Below are positions 17,327 to 26,649 of a stretch of 64,000 bases of DNA, piece after piece. The stretch is from PLanc-01 sp034678485 (GTDB lineage: Bacteria; Planctomycetota; Phycisphaerae; Sedimentisphaerales; Anaerobacaceae). Each line of letters starts with the position of its first letter. Within the stretch, counting starts at the first letter, position 1. The translations under genes were made by a program, and so were the position numbers. The notes under the pieces were generated by a model that made no database searches, was not told the origin of the DNA, and saw only the letters and a list, made by a program, of their open reading frames with translations. The stretch spans positions 1-64,000 of the forward strand of contig JAXDBU010000166.1 in the NCBI GenBank assembly GCA_034678485.1, in the 5' to 3' direction.

Positions 17327-19348
17327 ATGAAGTGGCCGACAATTCATCGTGCATTGGTGGCGGCGGTTTTCGGGAGTCTCTGCGCGGCCGGTTTGTCCCA
17401 AGCGGGCGAGCTGCGGGCATGGGGTCTGGATGGGGATGGGCAGGTGACGAGTGTTCCCTCGGGCGGGGACTATGTTGCGATCGCCGCCGGCGATGCGCAC
17501 GGATTGGCCATGCGCTCCGACGGAGTTGTCGTTGCCTGGGGCCGGAACCGCGACGGCCAATGCGACATTCCGACCGGGGTCTACCGAGCAATCGGCGCAG
17601 GCGCCGATTTCAGTCTGGCCGTGCGTTCGGACGGTTCCATCGCCGCTTGGGGTTATGACGGACGGGGACAGGTCTCCGACGTCCCGGACGGCACGGACTA
17701 CGTCACAGTGGATGGTGGAGAGTTCTTCGCCGTGGCGTTGAAGTCCGATGGTTCTCTCGTCGCGTGGGGCAACGACCGTTGGGGACAGGTCTCCGGCGTC
17801 CCCTCCGGCACGGATTTCGTGGCCGTCGTTGCCGGCGACGATCATGCCGTCGCCCTGCGATCCGATGGGTCGCTGGCCGCCTGGGGGTACTGGGCGGCAA
17901 TTGAAGGCGTGCCGACGACCGGCACATTCACGGCAATCGCCGCTGGCGGGGCATTCAGCATAGCTGTCCGCGACGACGGCTCTCTCCTCTGGTGGGGTGA
18001 GGATTCCCACGATTACGACCTCGACCTTGTTCCGAGAGGCGAGGACTTCGTCGCCATTGCGGGCGGCTATCTCCACGGTCTGGCTTTGAAACAGGATGGG
18101 TCGCTCGTGGGCTGGGGCGCGGGAACCGATGTCACTGTCCACCCCCACTGGGGACAGGCGGCGCCCCCGGACGGCAACGATTTCGAAGCCGTCACCGGTG
18201 GGCTTTACTTCAGCGTGGCGTTGGCAGCCGAGACCAAGAAGGAGGAGCCGGCCGATGCGACGATCTTCTCCGATGACTTCGACGACGACCGTCTCTCGGA
18301 TTTCTGGGCGCTTTCCGGCAACGATCTGACACACTGCCTGCTCACGGAACGGAATCAGCGACTGGAGCTGTATGCGACCTCCAAAACCAAGGGGCTCGCG
18401 TCCTATTGCGCGGCCAACGACTGGCAAATCGATCCAAGCGGGGATTTCTCGTTCAAAGTGAGCTATCACTACGGTCTGGTCAGCGACGAATCCGGGCGGA
18501 TCTTCCTTGGGATTGCGCCGGACGCCAACAACTTGGACTCCCAGTATATTAGAATTGGCGTCGGATGCGAAGGGCAGACACCGTACTTGTGGTATGAAGT
18601 GAGCAGCGCGTTCAGCCAGGTCCGCAGCACGAGCCGTCAGCAGGATGACGGCGTACTGTACGTGTCCTATGACGCGGCGCTGGACAAGCTGTACCTCAGT
18701 GCCAGAGGCTACGGCAAGGAGAATGCCTGGGCGACCGTCTCGGACATACTCCAGGATTCCTGGGACGGCGTGCCGGTCGTTGTGTTCCTCGGTGGTGCAG
18801 CCAACGGTCTGGCCGTGGCTTCAGGCGATGCATGGTTCGATGATTTCAGCATCGACACAGGTACCCTGTACAGTCCCGTGACCGGCTTCTTCAGCGACGT
18901 TTACCGCTTCTGGTCGTCGCTCCTGGGTCGGCACTTCTACACGATCGACGCGACGGAGCGGGACTATCTGATCAAGCAATATCCGGATACCTGGACATAC
19001 GAAGGCGTGGTTTTCAAGGCGGCCACCTCGGCCTTCGAATCGGGTCTGTCGCCGGTCTACCGGTTCTGGGCGGAGAAGAACCAAGCCCACTTGTACACCA
19101 TCGATGAGGACGAGAAGGACTCGCTCATCGCCAAATCCTCCGATGTCTGGACTTACGAAGGGATCGTGTTCTACGCGTATCCCGAGGGATCGGAGCCTGC
19201 GGGCACCATGCCGGTTCATCGCTTCGTGAAGACCGGTGACAACAGCTACTTCTACACGATCAGCGAGACGGAGTATACCTTGCTGGTCAAGGAATACTCC
19301 AGCATCTACACCTACGAAGGCATCGCGTTCTATGTCTACACGCCGTAG
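17327..19348 (+). CDS. Secreted RCC1-repeat protein with shared module and DUF5648 repeats
   Basis: The 673-residue protein has a Sec signal ending near SQAGEL (about residue 27). Residues 28-300 hold six to seven RCC1-like propeller repeats of the form W-G-x-D-x-x-G-Q-V-S-x-V-P, then AVALRSDGS. Residues 310-518 form an uncharacterised beta-rich module that is clearly related to the C-terminus of the GLUG protein at 57805-59913. Residues 523-673 contain three DUF5648 repeats (VYRFWSSLLGRHFYTIDATE, WTYEGVVF). RCC1 propellers bind proteins or ligands, so an extracellular binding role is likely but unproven. GAGGAGCAACC precedes the ATG. Confidence 0.75.
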   Translation: MKWPTIHRALVAAVFGSLCAAGLSQAGELRAWGLDGDGQVTSVPSGGDYVAIAAGDAHGLAMRSDGVVVAWGRNRDGQCDIPTGVYRAIGAGADFSLAVRSDGSIAAWGYDGRGQVSDVPDGTDYVTVDGGEFFAVALKSDGSLVAWGNDRWGQVSGVPSGTDFVAVVAGDDHAVALRSDGSLAAWGYWAAIEGVPTTGTFTAIAAGGAFSIAVRDDGSLLWWGEDSHDYDLDLVPRGEDFVAIAGGYLHGLALKQDGSLVGWGAGTDVTVHPHWGQAAPPDGNDFEAVTGGLYFSVALAAETKKEEPADATIFSDDFDDDRLSDFWALSGNDLTHCLLTERNQRLELYATSKTKGLASYCAANDWQIDPSGDFSFKVSYHYGLVSDESGRIFLGIAPDANNLDSQYIRIGVGCEGQTPYLWYEVSSAFSQVRSTSRQQDDGVLYVSYDAALDKLYLSARGYGKENAWATVSDILQDSWDGVPVVVFLGGAANGLAVASGDAWFDDFSIDTGTLYSPVTGFFSDVYRFWSSLLGRHFYTIDATERDYLIKQYPDTWTYEGVVFKAATSAFESGLSPVYRFWAEKNQAHLYTIDEDEKDSLIAKSSDVWTYEGIVFYAYPEGSEPAGTMPVHRFVKTGDNSYFYTISETEYTLLVKEYSSIYTYEGIAFYVYTP

Positions 19349-19391
19349 CCCGGCGCGGCCTGAACCTCCGCAAGGAGCATGTCATCTTCCT

Positions 19392-19441
19392 GCAAACTGG
19401 AGATGGGGGGACGCCTGGTGCGGCTCCAATCTCCAGTTTGC
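19392..19441 (+). terminator. Stem-loop downstream of the RCC1/DUF5648 gene
   Basis: GCAAACTGGAGAT (19392-19404) and ATCTCCAGTTTGC (19429-19441) form a perfect 13-bp stem around a 24-base loop, 44 bases after the stop codon. There is no long T-run, so termination is inferred from position. Confidence 0.5.
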
Positions 19442-19443
19442 TA

Positions 19444-19472
19444 TTGCAGACGACACGTCGTCCGGTTAGAGT
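19444..19472 (+). promoter_or_regulatory. Candidate sigma70-like promoter of the sugar isomerase-like gene
   Basis: TTGCAG (19444-19449) and TAGAGT (19467-19472) are separated by 17 bases. The same two hexamers with the same spacing precede tRNA-Ser at 49952-49980, which supports both. Confidence 0.5.
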
Positions 19473-19535
19473 ATTGTCCATATCGTGGTTCAAGGCGGAC
19501 CTTGCATGTCCGCGGCTACAAAGGAGGTGTCGATC

Positions 19536-20489
19536 GTGGACAGGACGGATGATCTCTCGCGACGGACTGTACTGAAGAAATCCCTTGCCGGGGTGGCGGC
19601 GATGGCCACCGGCCCAATCCTCGCGCGGGCCCGGTCAGAGCAGAACAGGCTCCTGCGGCTTGGAGGGCCGGTCTTCGAGAAGTACCAGGATCCGCAGGGC
19701 TGGATCGATGCCCTCAGGCGGCTCGGCTATCACGCGGCCTACTGCCCGATTGGCGTCAACGCCGGCGACGACGAGGTCCGGGCCTATGAGGAGGCCGCGG
19801 AGAAGGCGGGCATCCCCATTGCAGAGGTCGGAGCCTGGAGCAATCCGATCAGCCGAGACAAACCGACGCGCGAGGCGGCCCTGGAGACATGCCGCACGCA
19901 TCTGGCCCTGGCGGACCGGATTGGCGCCCGATGCTGCGTCAACATCGCCGGCTCTTTGGGCGACACGTGGGATGGACCGGCCGCGAAGAACTTCACACAG
20001 GATGCCTTCGACCTGATCGTAGAGACGACTCGCTCGATCATCGATGCGGTCAAGCCAAGACGGACGTATTATGCCCTCGAGACGATGCCGTGGGCCTATC
20101 CGGATTCGCCGGACTGCTATCTGCGGCTGCTCAAAGCCATCGACCGTCCGGGATTTGCCGTGCACTTGGACCCGGTGAATCTGGTGTGCAGCCCGCAACG
20201 ATATTACGGCAACGCCGAGCTGATTCGGGAGTGCTTCGAGAAGCTCGGGCCGCACATTCGCAGTTGCCACGCCAAGGACATTCTCCTGCAGACGAAGCTG
20301 ACCACGCATCTCGACGAGGCCCGTCCGGGCCAGGGCGGGCTGGACTACGCCGTGTTCCTGAAAGAGCTAAGCCGGTATCCCGGCACGCCGCTGATGCTGG
20401 AACATCTATCGAGCGCCGAGGAGTACAGGCAGGCCGCCGAGTATGTTCGCGGCGTTGCGAAAGGTCTCGGAGTCTTTGACTTGTCGTAG
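19536..20489 (+). CDS. Tat-exported sugar phosphate isomerase/epimerase-like protein
   Basis: The 317-residue protein begins with a twin-arginine signal (LSRRTVLKKSLAG). It then adopts the xylose isomerase-like TIM barrel (AP endonuclease 2 family): WIDALRRLGYHAAYCP early, YALETMPWAYP with its metal-ligand Glu, VHLDPVNLV with Asp and His, and CHAKDI with His. These match the conserved metal site of the family. The likely role is isomerisation or epimerisation of a sugar outside the cytoplasm. The GTG at 19536 was preferred over upstream starts at 19485 and 19506 because a near-perfect AAGGAGG lies seven bases before it and the Tat motif then falls at the N-terminus. Confidence 0.75.
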   Translation: MDRTDDLSRRTVLKKSLAGVAAMATGPILARARSEQNRLLRLGGPVFEKYQDPQGWIDALRRLGYHAAYCPIGVNAGDDEVRAYEEAAEKAGIPIAEVGAWSNPISRDKPTREAALETCRTHLALADRIGARCCVNIAGSLGDTWDGPAAKNFTQDAFDLIVETTRSIIDAVKPRRTYYALETMPWAYPDSPDCYLRLLKAIDRPGFAVHLDPVNLVCSPQRYYGNAELIRECFEKLGPHIRSCHAKDILLQTKLTTHLDEARPGQGGLDYAVFLKELSRYPGTPLMLEHLSSAEEYRQAAEYVRGVAKGLGVFDLS

Positions 20490-20530
20490 ACCCCGAGGAT
20501 CGTCCAGGACTTGTCGGTTCCGCAGATCCG

Positions 20531-23500
20531 TCATCGCCTCGATCTGCTGTCCCCTGTCGGGATCTGCGACAGGATATACGTCCGCCGGTTGCGGACAAAC
20601 TGCTTGATCGTATCGCGGCGTCCGTCGCCGAGCCCCTCGGAAGTCAGCAGGTCGGCCGCTTCGTCGAGGAACGCATCGAACGGTGTCGGCGGATCGCTCG
20701 TTCCGTAGGATGTGTTCCATGGGCCGTCCACCAGCTCCTGGAACGCATCGTAGTACATCTGCTTGTACTTGCTGTAGTTCAGGAATTGGATGATTTCCGG
20801 GAATTCACCAGTCACCTCGAACAGGCTGGAGGACGATCCCCGTCCCGATCCGAGCGTAAAGTCGATATCCCAAGGCAAGAGATACCATTTCCCCTCGGGC
20901 AGGGCATAGTAGAACACGTCGTTCTTGCCTCGCGTGTATCCGTAACTGTCCCAGTCGCCGACCGCGTGACGCAGCGCCAGCATCTTGGCGAAGTGCCGCG
21001 GGTCGATCTGGGCTTCGACGAGTTGCTCGTACAGCGGGCTGCTCGATGAGGTGTTCAGTGCCCTCGCCAGCCCGTACAGGTGCTCCCAGGCATCGTCTTC
21101 CGGGTGAGATCGTTTCTCGAAGTGCCACCGATAGGTTTCTGGAATCAGCGGATGCGAGGTATTGTATAGGAGCCCGGCGTCCGCCTGCTCGCCGCTGTGG
21201 GATGTGCCGGTAGCATTGTATTCGAAGTAGTCGTCGATCTTGTGGATATAGCCTTCATTGTTCTCGGGGAACCAGGCGTCGATGTAGTCCCCGTCGATCT
21301 TCTGGACGTCCTCGTAGTTGCTCAGACTAACGCCGTTGACGAACAAACGCACCCATTCCTGCCTGGAGTGTTGCAGACCCAATTGGGCGTAGAACCAATA
21401 GGACGCGCGCTCCTGGAGAGGTCCGCGGTAACTCTCCTCGGTCCAGTCGAGATTGATCTCTTGGCGGTCTCGGAACCTGTGGTCCGACGGGAACTCGATG
21501 CGGAGTCCCCGCCCGACTTGCGGCGTCCAGCCCGAGCCGCTGCGAAGGAACGGGCTGCCGCGAAGGCGAATCCCGCAGTTGTAGAACACCTCGGTGTCGT
21601 GGTACACGAACGTACAATCCAGCAGTTCGTTCGAGAGGTTCGGACGGGCCTGAAACGCGCTCATCACGTCGTTGGACATCCAGATGCGGTAGTTGGCCAG
21701 CCGGCCGGCGATTTGCGGATCGCCCGCGCGGATCAGACAGGTCCGTTCGGGTGCTTCCGCCGTGGATTCCAGCCTGGTAGGGAACCGCGTGGAGGCCAGA
21801 CCATCGGATGCTTCAATGTAGAACGCACGGATTCTGCCGGCCGTGGCGCCAGGGATCGCGCAGGTGTAGAAGTGGTCACCGGCGATCTCATCCCCGCCGG
21901 ACCCGTCGTCCAGCATGGGCACGGCGGCAAACGTCGTGCTGCTGCCCTCGATGCGATGACGGAGCATGACGGATGCAACGCCGTCATTGTCGAGGACACG
22001 AGCGGTCACCATGATCTCCTCCCCGGCGGCGGGCCGAGTGGGCGAATGCCGCACGTCGAGAATGTCCGGCCCGCGGTTGGCGACAAATGCGGTGTTCTGC
22101 CGGCCCGGCGTGCCCAGGTCGAGCGGCATGTCCAACTCGAAAGGACAGGCCGGCCAAGGCGGCATGACCGGAGACTGCGCCCGGCTGGTCCGCATAAGCA
22201 GGAATCGACTGCCCCGCAGCCAGCGGGCCCATCCGCTGAAGGTGACTGTGGTCGCATTGACGCCGGCGATCGACTGGTTGATCCGATTGGCTCCCGGGTC
22301 CCCGTGGCCGGTCGCAATCAGGTGCAGGGCACAGGATCCGGCGTGCCGATCCTCCGTGCCGACGAACGACCGTGTGTGATTGCCGAGAATTCGCCAGGAG
22401 GTCTCGCCGTTCTCGAAGCCGCTGTTGCTGAGGCAGTTCGTCCCGCCGATGACGCATTGCAGATCGTCGAGCAGCACCTCGCCGGCGTTGAGCAACATGA
22501 AATCGAAGACCGAGACGGTGCTGTGTGTGTACCGGCCGTCGGTGGACCCGATCGTGACCGAGAACTGCTGCCATTGGCTCTTTCCGCTCTCGTCGCTGTC
22601 GGCCCAGGCGTCGGGCGTGTCGTTGTTGCTGCGCGGGTCCCGAAGCTCGAGGCTGGCGCCCATGCCGTCGGCCCAGGCAGGCCAGCGGCCCCCGTCAAAG
22701 TAGGTGACCTCGTCGACTGTCACATCATACTCCTCGACAAATCTGCCGCTTTCGTCGCTCGTCTGCTTGAACCGATAAGAGAGCCGCAGTCGTTCGCTGT
22801 GGTCGTCAAGGCCACCCTCATACGGGCCCAGCAGATTGACCCCAACGGTCAGGTTGTCGTACACCGTTGCGAGGAAGTCGGGGTCTTTGGCGACGACCAG
22901 ATAGCCGCCCGGCGCGATCGCGGCGCCTGTGGGGAACGCGTAGTCGATCCCGTCGGTGAATGACCAGCCGTCGAGCGGGATTTCGCTTTTGCCGCGGTTG
23001 TACAGCTCGATGTACTCGTATCGCTCTTCGCGCGACGCATGGTGGTACATGATCTCGTTGATTACGACATCTCGCACCAGCCTGTCCGAGTTCGAAGCAC
23101 CGAACGTAGCCATGGCAAGGCAGTCGAGCGAATCGGCGCCGTCGGGGCACCGGCCGAACGTCACGTCGGGTTCCAGGTTCCCATAGCGCATTGCATCGAG
23201 CACGCGAACAGCCGTGGGCCGGCCGTTGTTTCTTGCCGCCGTAACGTAGACCGTCTCGCCGGAAGAGTCCGGACCAAAGGGGAAACCCTCCGGCTCCATC
23301 CCTTGCTGGACCGCCCAGAACTCGCCCGGCCGCAGAACGACGCCGTCCGGGATCTCGTATTGCAGCAGGTTCAGACGGTTGTCGCTCAGATAGACGTTGC
23401 TCAAATCCACTGTGATCGGACCGGGGTTGTACAACTCGATCCAATCGACTCCGCCGGTTGCCTCGCTGTTGGCGAGCAGCTCGTTGATGAGGATGCGAGC

Positions 23501-24667
23501 GATCCCATTGTCGCCGGCATCGGCTTGCGCAATAACCCCTCTGAGGATGGGACATCCGAGCGCGTCGGTACTGCCCGAGATACTGGTGTTGTGGGCTTGA
23601 ATGGCCAGAACGTTGCTTCCTTCGACCAATAGACCGCTGTAGGCCGTCAGATCGATCACGGCGGCGTCGGGATCGGTGCCCGTTCCTCCGCTGGCGTTAT
23701 ATGCCGGCGGGTGGCCCGACATTGTGCCGGAATCCGCGACACGGACCCCGTTCAGATAGAGCACGAAACCATCGTCGTAGTGGACCTCAGCGAGCAGTTG
23801 AGTGAAGGAGGCGACCTGCGCCGCAGTCAGGGTGAAGGGCAAACGGGCGTAGATCGAGATGTAGTTGCCCGACATGTCCGATAGCGCGGTGCTGATATAC
23901 AGCAATTCGTCTACGTCGTTGCTGTAGCCATAGCCGTTGGCGCCATCCATCCAGCCGGTTGTCGCGGGGGCATCGTTGAAACCGATCTCGGTCCAGGCCG
24001 TTGTCGCCTGTCCTGTGGCGCCGGGAGAGGGCTCCTTGGTGCCTCTGAAATACCGGCCCTGCGTTCCGACATCCACGAGAGTGATCAACGTCGGGTCCTC
24101 CGCCTGGACGTGAATTTCATCCGGTTCGCCGGGGGTACCGCCGATATGACTGCTGGGCGACCAGGAACTCGCCTGCTCCGGGTCGCCGCCAAGCCTGGCG
24201 AGGACGAGCGAATGTCCGGCCCCATCTGCCGAAACGGGCCACGGATGGGCGTCGTTGTACCGCAGGGACAGTACGATCATGCCGGCGGCACTGGACAGCT
24301 CGATCCGTTCGCCGTCGTTGTTTAGTCTGCCCGTGTACGGGCCGAGGACACCCGTGATGACGTGGGCTGCCGACAGGGCGTTAGGGTCTTTCGCGATCAC
24401 CAGGTATGACTTGGGACCCAGGGTCGTATTGGGATCGAATGTGTATTCGATGCCATTCGTGAATGCCCAGCCGCCGAGGTCCTCCGATACGGCTCGGTTG
24501 TTGTACAACTCGATGAACTCGAACAATTCGTCCCCTGTTGCGGCATCCTCGACGGGGTGGTACATGATCTCGCTGACGACCAGGGCAGCGCCAGGGCCGG
24601 CCGACCCCAGGATCACCGCGCATGCGAATACCAGCAAACGACACCAGTGAGGAGACGGCTTCTTCAT
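20531..24667 (-). CDS. Giant secreted lamin-tail/CotH-kinase-like protein
   Basis: This 1378-residue protein has a Sec signal (LLVFACAVILGSAGPGAAL). It has three lamin-tail-type domains whose openings repeat VVSEIMYHP / INELLANSEATG / INEIMYHHAS near residues 30, 395 and 550, each with an IELYN segment. Carbohydrate-binding-like and Ig-like segments follow (NRGPDILDVRHSP near 870). A CotH-like kinase domain covers about 990-1280 and includes NYEDVQKIDGDYI and LLPWDIDFT. CotH proteins are atypical kinases, known from Bacillus spore coat phosphorylation. In Planctomycetota, LTD-CotH fusions are usually surface or exported proteins of unknown role. The ATG at 24667 places the signal peptide correctly; GGAAGAG lies upstream. 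Confidence 0.8.
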   Translation of the reverse strand: MKKPSPHWCRLLVFACAVILGSAGPGAALVVSEIMYHPVEDAATGDELFEFIELYNNRAVSEDLGGWAFTNGIEYTFDPNTTLGPKSYLVIAKDPNALSAAHVITGVLGPYTGRLNNDGERIELSSAAGMIVLSLRYNDAHPWPVSADGAGHSLVLARLGGDPEQASSWSPSSHIGGTPGEPDEIHVQAEDPTLITLVDVGTQGRYFRGTKEPSPGATGQATTAWTEIGFNDAPATTGWMDGANGYGYSNDVDELLYISTALSDMSGNYISIYARLPFTLTAAQVASFTQLLAEVHYDDGFVLYLNGVRVADSGTMSGHPPAYNASGGTGTDPDAAVIDLTAYSGLLVEGSNVLAIQAHNTSISGSTDALGCPILRGVIAQADAGDNGIARILINELLANSEATGGVDWIELYNPGPITVDLSNVYLSDNRLNLLQYEIPDGVVLRPGEFWAVQQGMEPEGFPFGPDSSGETVYVTAARNNGRPTAVRVLDAMRYGNLEPDVTFGRCPDGADSLDCLAMATFGASNSDRLVRDVVINEIMYHHASREERYEYIELYNRGKSEIPLDGWSFTDGIDYAFPTGAAIAPGGYLVVAKDPDFLATVYDNLTVGVNLLGPYEGGLDDHSERLRLSYRFKQTSDESGRFVEEYDVTVDEVTYFDGGRWPAWADGMGASLELRDPRSNNDTPDAWADSDESGKSQWQQFSVTIGSTDGRYTHSTVSVFDFMLLNAGEVLLDDLQCVIGGTNCLSNSGFENGETSWRILGNHTRSFVGTEDRHAGSCALHLIATGHGDPGANRINQSIAGVNATTVTFSGWARWLRGSRFLLMRTSRAQSPVMPPWPACPFELDMPLDLGTPGRQNTAFVANRGPDILDVRHSPTRPAAGEEIMVTARVLDNDGVASVMLRHRIEGSSTTFAAVPMLDDGSGGDEIAGDHFYTCAIPGATAGRIRAFYIEASDGLASTRFPTRLESTAEAPERTCLIRAGDPQIAGRLANYRIWMSNDVMSAFQARPNLSNELLDCTFVYHDTEVFYNCGIRLRGSPFLRSGSGWTPQVGRGLRIEFPSDHRFRDRQEINLDWTEESYRGPLQERASYWFYAQLGLQHSRQEWVRLFVNGVSLSNYEDVQKIDGDYIDAWFPENNEGYIHKIDDYFEYNATGTSHSGEQADAGLLYNTSHPLIPETYRWHFEKRSHPEDDAWEHLYGLARALNTSSSSPLYEQLVEAQIDPRHFAKMLALRHAVGDWDSYGYTRGKNDVFYYALPEGKWYLLPWDIDFTLGSGRGSSSSLFEVTGEFPEIIQFLNYSKYKQMYYDAFQELVDGPWNTSYGTSDPPTPFDAFLDEAADLLTSEGLGDGRRDTIKQFVRNRRTYILSQIPTGDSRSRR

Positions 24668-24836
24668 GAGGGCTCTCTTCCTTTTGCCTGGATCCTGGCG
24701 TGTGCACGCGTCATGCAGCACTGGACGCCTGACAATACCATTCTAACAGATCGTCGGCTGATTCTCCGCTGAATCGACGTATTTTTTGCGTTTCGTGGGG
24801 GAGAGAGCACCATAGTCGATCAGTTCTGACGCCACC

Positions 24837-26213
24837 CTACGCGAATTCTCTGTACTCGCGGTCCGTGACCGTGCCGGGCTGCGGCTGCGGATAGGCGCCC
24901 TCCGCATTGGCACGCAGCGGGGCCGCGTACTCCATGGTGAACTTGGCCACATCCGGCGCCATCTCATGGGGGCAATTGAGCATCTGTTCATAGGTCACGA
25001 CGGTGCCGGTATGGGCGGCCATGCGACCCATGGAGGTCACAAGGCTGGCTTCGGCCCCTCGCTTGACTTCGTTGTAGGGTTTGTCGCTTCGAATCGCGTC
25101 GATCAGGTCGTCCCATTCGAGCTGATAGGGGCTCTTCTCCGGCTGCGGATACCGCCAGATCGGCTCAGCGCCTTCCATGAGCTGGCTGCTGTACGTGCGG
25201 ACCTTACCCGGCGAATGGCCGCTGGTTGAGATGACGGCCGAGCCCTTCGTACCGTGAGCGAAGCTGCAAAAAGCGTTCTTGCAGCCCTGCATGTTTCGGC
25301 CCTGATAAAAGAGCTTGCTGCCGTCGGGATAGGTGTACTCGACGTCGTAGATGTCGAAATTCTGATCGAGCGAATCGCCTCGATAGTGCCGACCGCCCAG
25401 GGCATGGGCCTCGACCGGCCAGGCGCCCTTCATCCACGAGCATTCGTCGATCTGGTGGATGTAGTAGTCGCTGTAGCAGCCGCCGCTGGCCCAGATCCAG
25501 CTATGGAACGTGCGGATCTGCCAGAGCAACTCGCTCATGCCGCTCGGTCTGCGCCGGGCGGTGGCGGACCGGCCGCTCATGCGGTATCCGCGAAGCAGGA
25601 TGATATCGCCGATCTCGCCGCCACGGATTCGCTCGAGCAATTCCTGCCTGCCTCGACAGTGGCGGACCATCAGGCCGACGCCGACCTTCAGGTTCTTCTT
25701 GTCTGCCTCGTCGGAGAGTCGGAGCATCCTCTTCGTCGTGGGGCCGTCCACAGTGACCGGCTTCTCCATGAATACATGGAGCCCTTTGCTGATCGCGTAT
25801 TGGAAATGGACCCAGCGAAAGGCCGGCGGCGTGGCAAAGATTGCGACATTGCCGGGATCGAGACAGTCTATCGCTTTCTTGTACCCGTCGAATCCGACGA
25901 ACTTGCGGCCTTCGGGCACGTCCATCTTGCCTGCGTGCCGCTTCACGAGGTTCTCGTAGCTACTTTTGAGCCTGTCCTCGAATACGTCGGCCATCGCGAC
26001 GAGTTGGATCGGGCCGTTTCTGACGGATAACGCGTTGTCGGCGGCGCCCGTCCCGCGTCCGCCGCAGCCGATCAGCGCCACCTTGACTGTGTTGTTCTCG
26101 CCGGCATAGATGCGGGGCGTCAGCCCTGCAGTCAGAACGGACGTGGCGGCCAGACAGCCGCCCGCCTGGAGGAATTTGCGACGAGTCGTGTTTTTGTGCG
26201 TGCGTTCGCTCAT
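24837..26213 (-). CDS. Tat-exported Gfo/Idh/MocA-family oxidoreductase
   Basis: The 458-residue protein has a Tat signal (TTRRKFLQAGG), then a Rossmann fold (VKVALIGCGGRGTG). The family motif EKP lies in VFMEKPVTVDG near residue 150, followed by a C-terminal alpha/beta domain with repeated Gly and Trp residues. The predicted role is NAD(P)-dependent oxidation or reduction of a sugar or cyclitol in the periplasm. TAGGAGA lies about 12 bases before the ATG. It is not closely similar to the other exported oxidoreductase at 6434-7903, so the two are probably not a recent duplication. Confidence 0.85.
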   Translation of the reverse strand: MSERTHKNTTRRKFLQAGGCLAATSVLTAGLTPRIYAGENNTVKVALIGCGGRGTGAADNALSVRNGPIQLVAMADVFEDRLKSSYENLVKRHAGKMDVPEGRKFVGFDGYKKAIDCLDPGNVAIFATPPAFRWVHFQYAISKGLHVFMEKPVTVDGPTTKRMLRLSDEADKKNLKVGVGLMVRHCRGRQELLERIRGGEIGDIILLRGYRMSGRSATARRRPSGMSELLWQIRTFHSWIWASGGCYSDYYIHQIDECSWMKGAWPVEAHALGGRHYRGDSLDQNFDIYDVEYTYPDGSKLFYQGRNMQGCKNAFCSFAHGTKGSAVISTSGHSPGKVRTYSSQLMEGAEPIWRYPQPEKSPYQLEWDDLIDAIRSDKPYNEVKRGAEASLVTSMGRMAAHTGTVVTYEQMLNCPHEMAPDVAKFTMEYAAPLRANAEGAYPQPQPGTVTDREYREFA

Positions 26214-26649
26214 TGGGGCAGGTCTCCTACTGTGCGGGTTGGTGCATACTGCGTTTCAGTTTGAGTCACCATCGGCTCCTGACCCGGCGGTTCGCCCGGG
26301 CCCGATGGCACCATTATCGCCGCTAAGCCGTGTGGGACAAGGACTTTCTGATGCGTTGTGACGAGGAAGATCGGCAATCGAACCGTGCGGCAGTGTGGCA
26401 CCCCCGCCCTCGGGGGTGATCCCAGCCGGGGGCGGCTGGGCTACATTGCTGTCGCCGGAAGGAACTCCGAACCTGGCGCACGAAGTCCGCCAAAGCGGCG
26501 GCACATGCTACCGAACCTGTCTGTCAAGACTCATTAGAAGGACGCCCGAAGGCAGACCTGTATCTCGTCGATTTGTCGGCGAGAGATTGCGTCACGGCGG
26601 CCGGGGATTCTTCTTGCCTGTGAGCCAAGCCTGTGTATCCTCTGCTGCG
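26214..26649. other. Divergent intergenic region with two hairpins
   Basis: No gene is supported. CACCCCCGCCCTCGGGGGTG (26399-26418) and CCCAGCCGGGGGCGGCTGGG (26421-26440) are adjacent hairpins, reminiscent of the REP-like cluster at 7964-8162. An open frame running through them belongs to an upstream extension of the comB frame and has no ribosome binding site. Confidence 0.5.
26399..26440. repeat. Paired GC-rich hairpins
   Basis: Two inverted repeats stand two bases apart: CACCCCCGCCCTCGGGGGTG and CCCAGCCGGGGGCGGCTGGG. They resemble intergenic REP-type elements in size and loop length. Confidence 0.55.

Noticed and set aside
19485..19535. Upstream starts of the sugar isomerase-like gene at 19485 and 19506
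   Set aside because: They lack ribosome binding sites, whereas AAGGAGG sits directly before the GTG at 19536 and the Tat motif is then N-terminal.
21197..22963. 588-codon plus-strand frame within the lamin-tail/CotH gene
   Set aside because: It lies antisense to the conserved LTD and CotH motifs and starts without a ribosome binding site.
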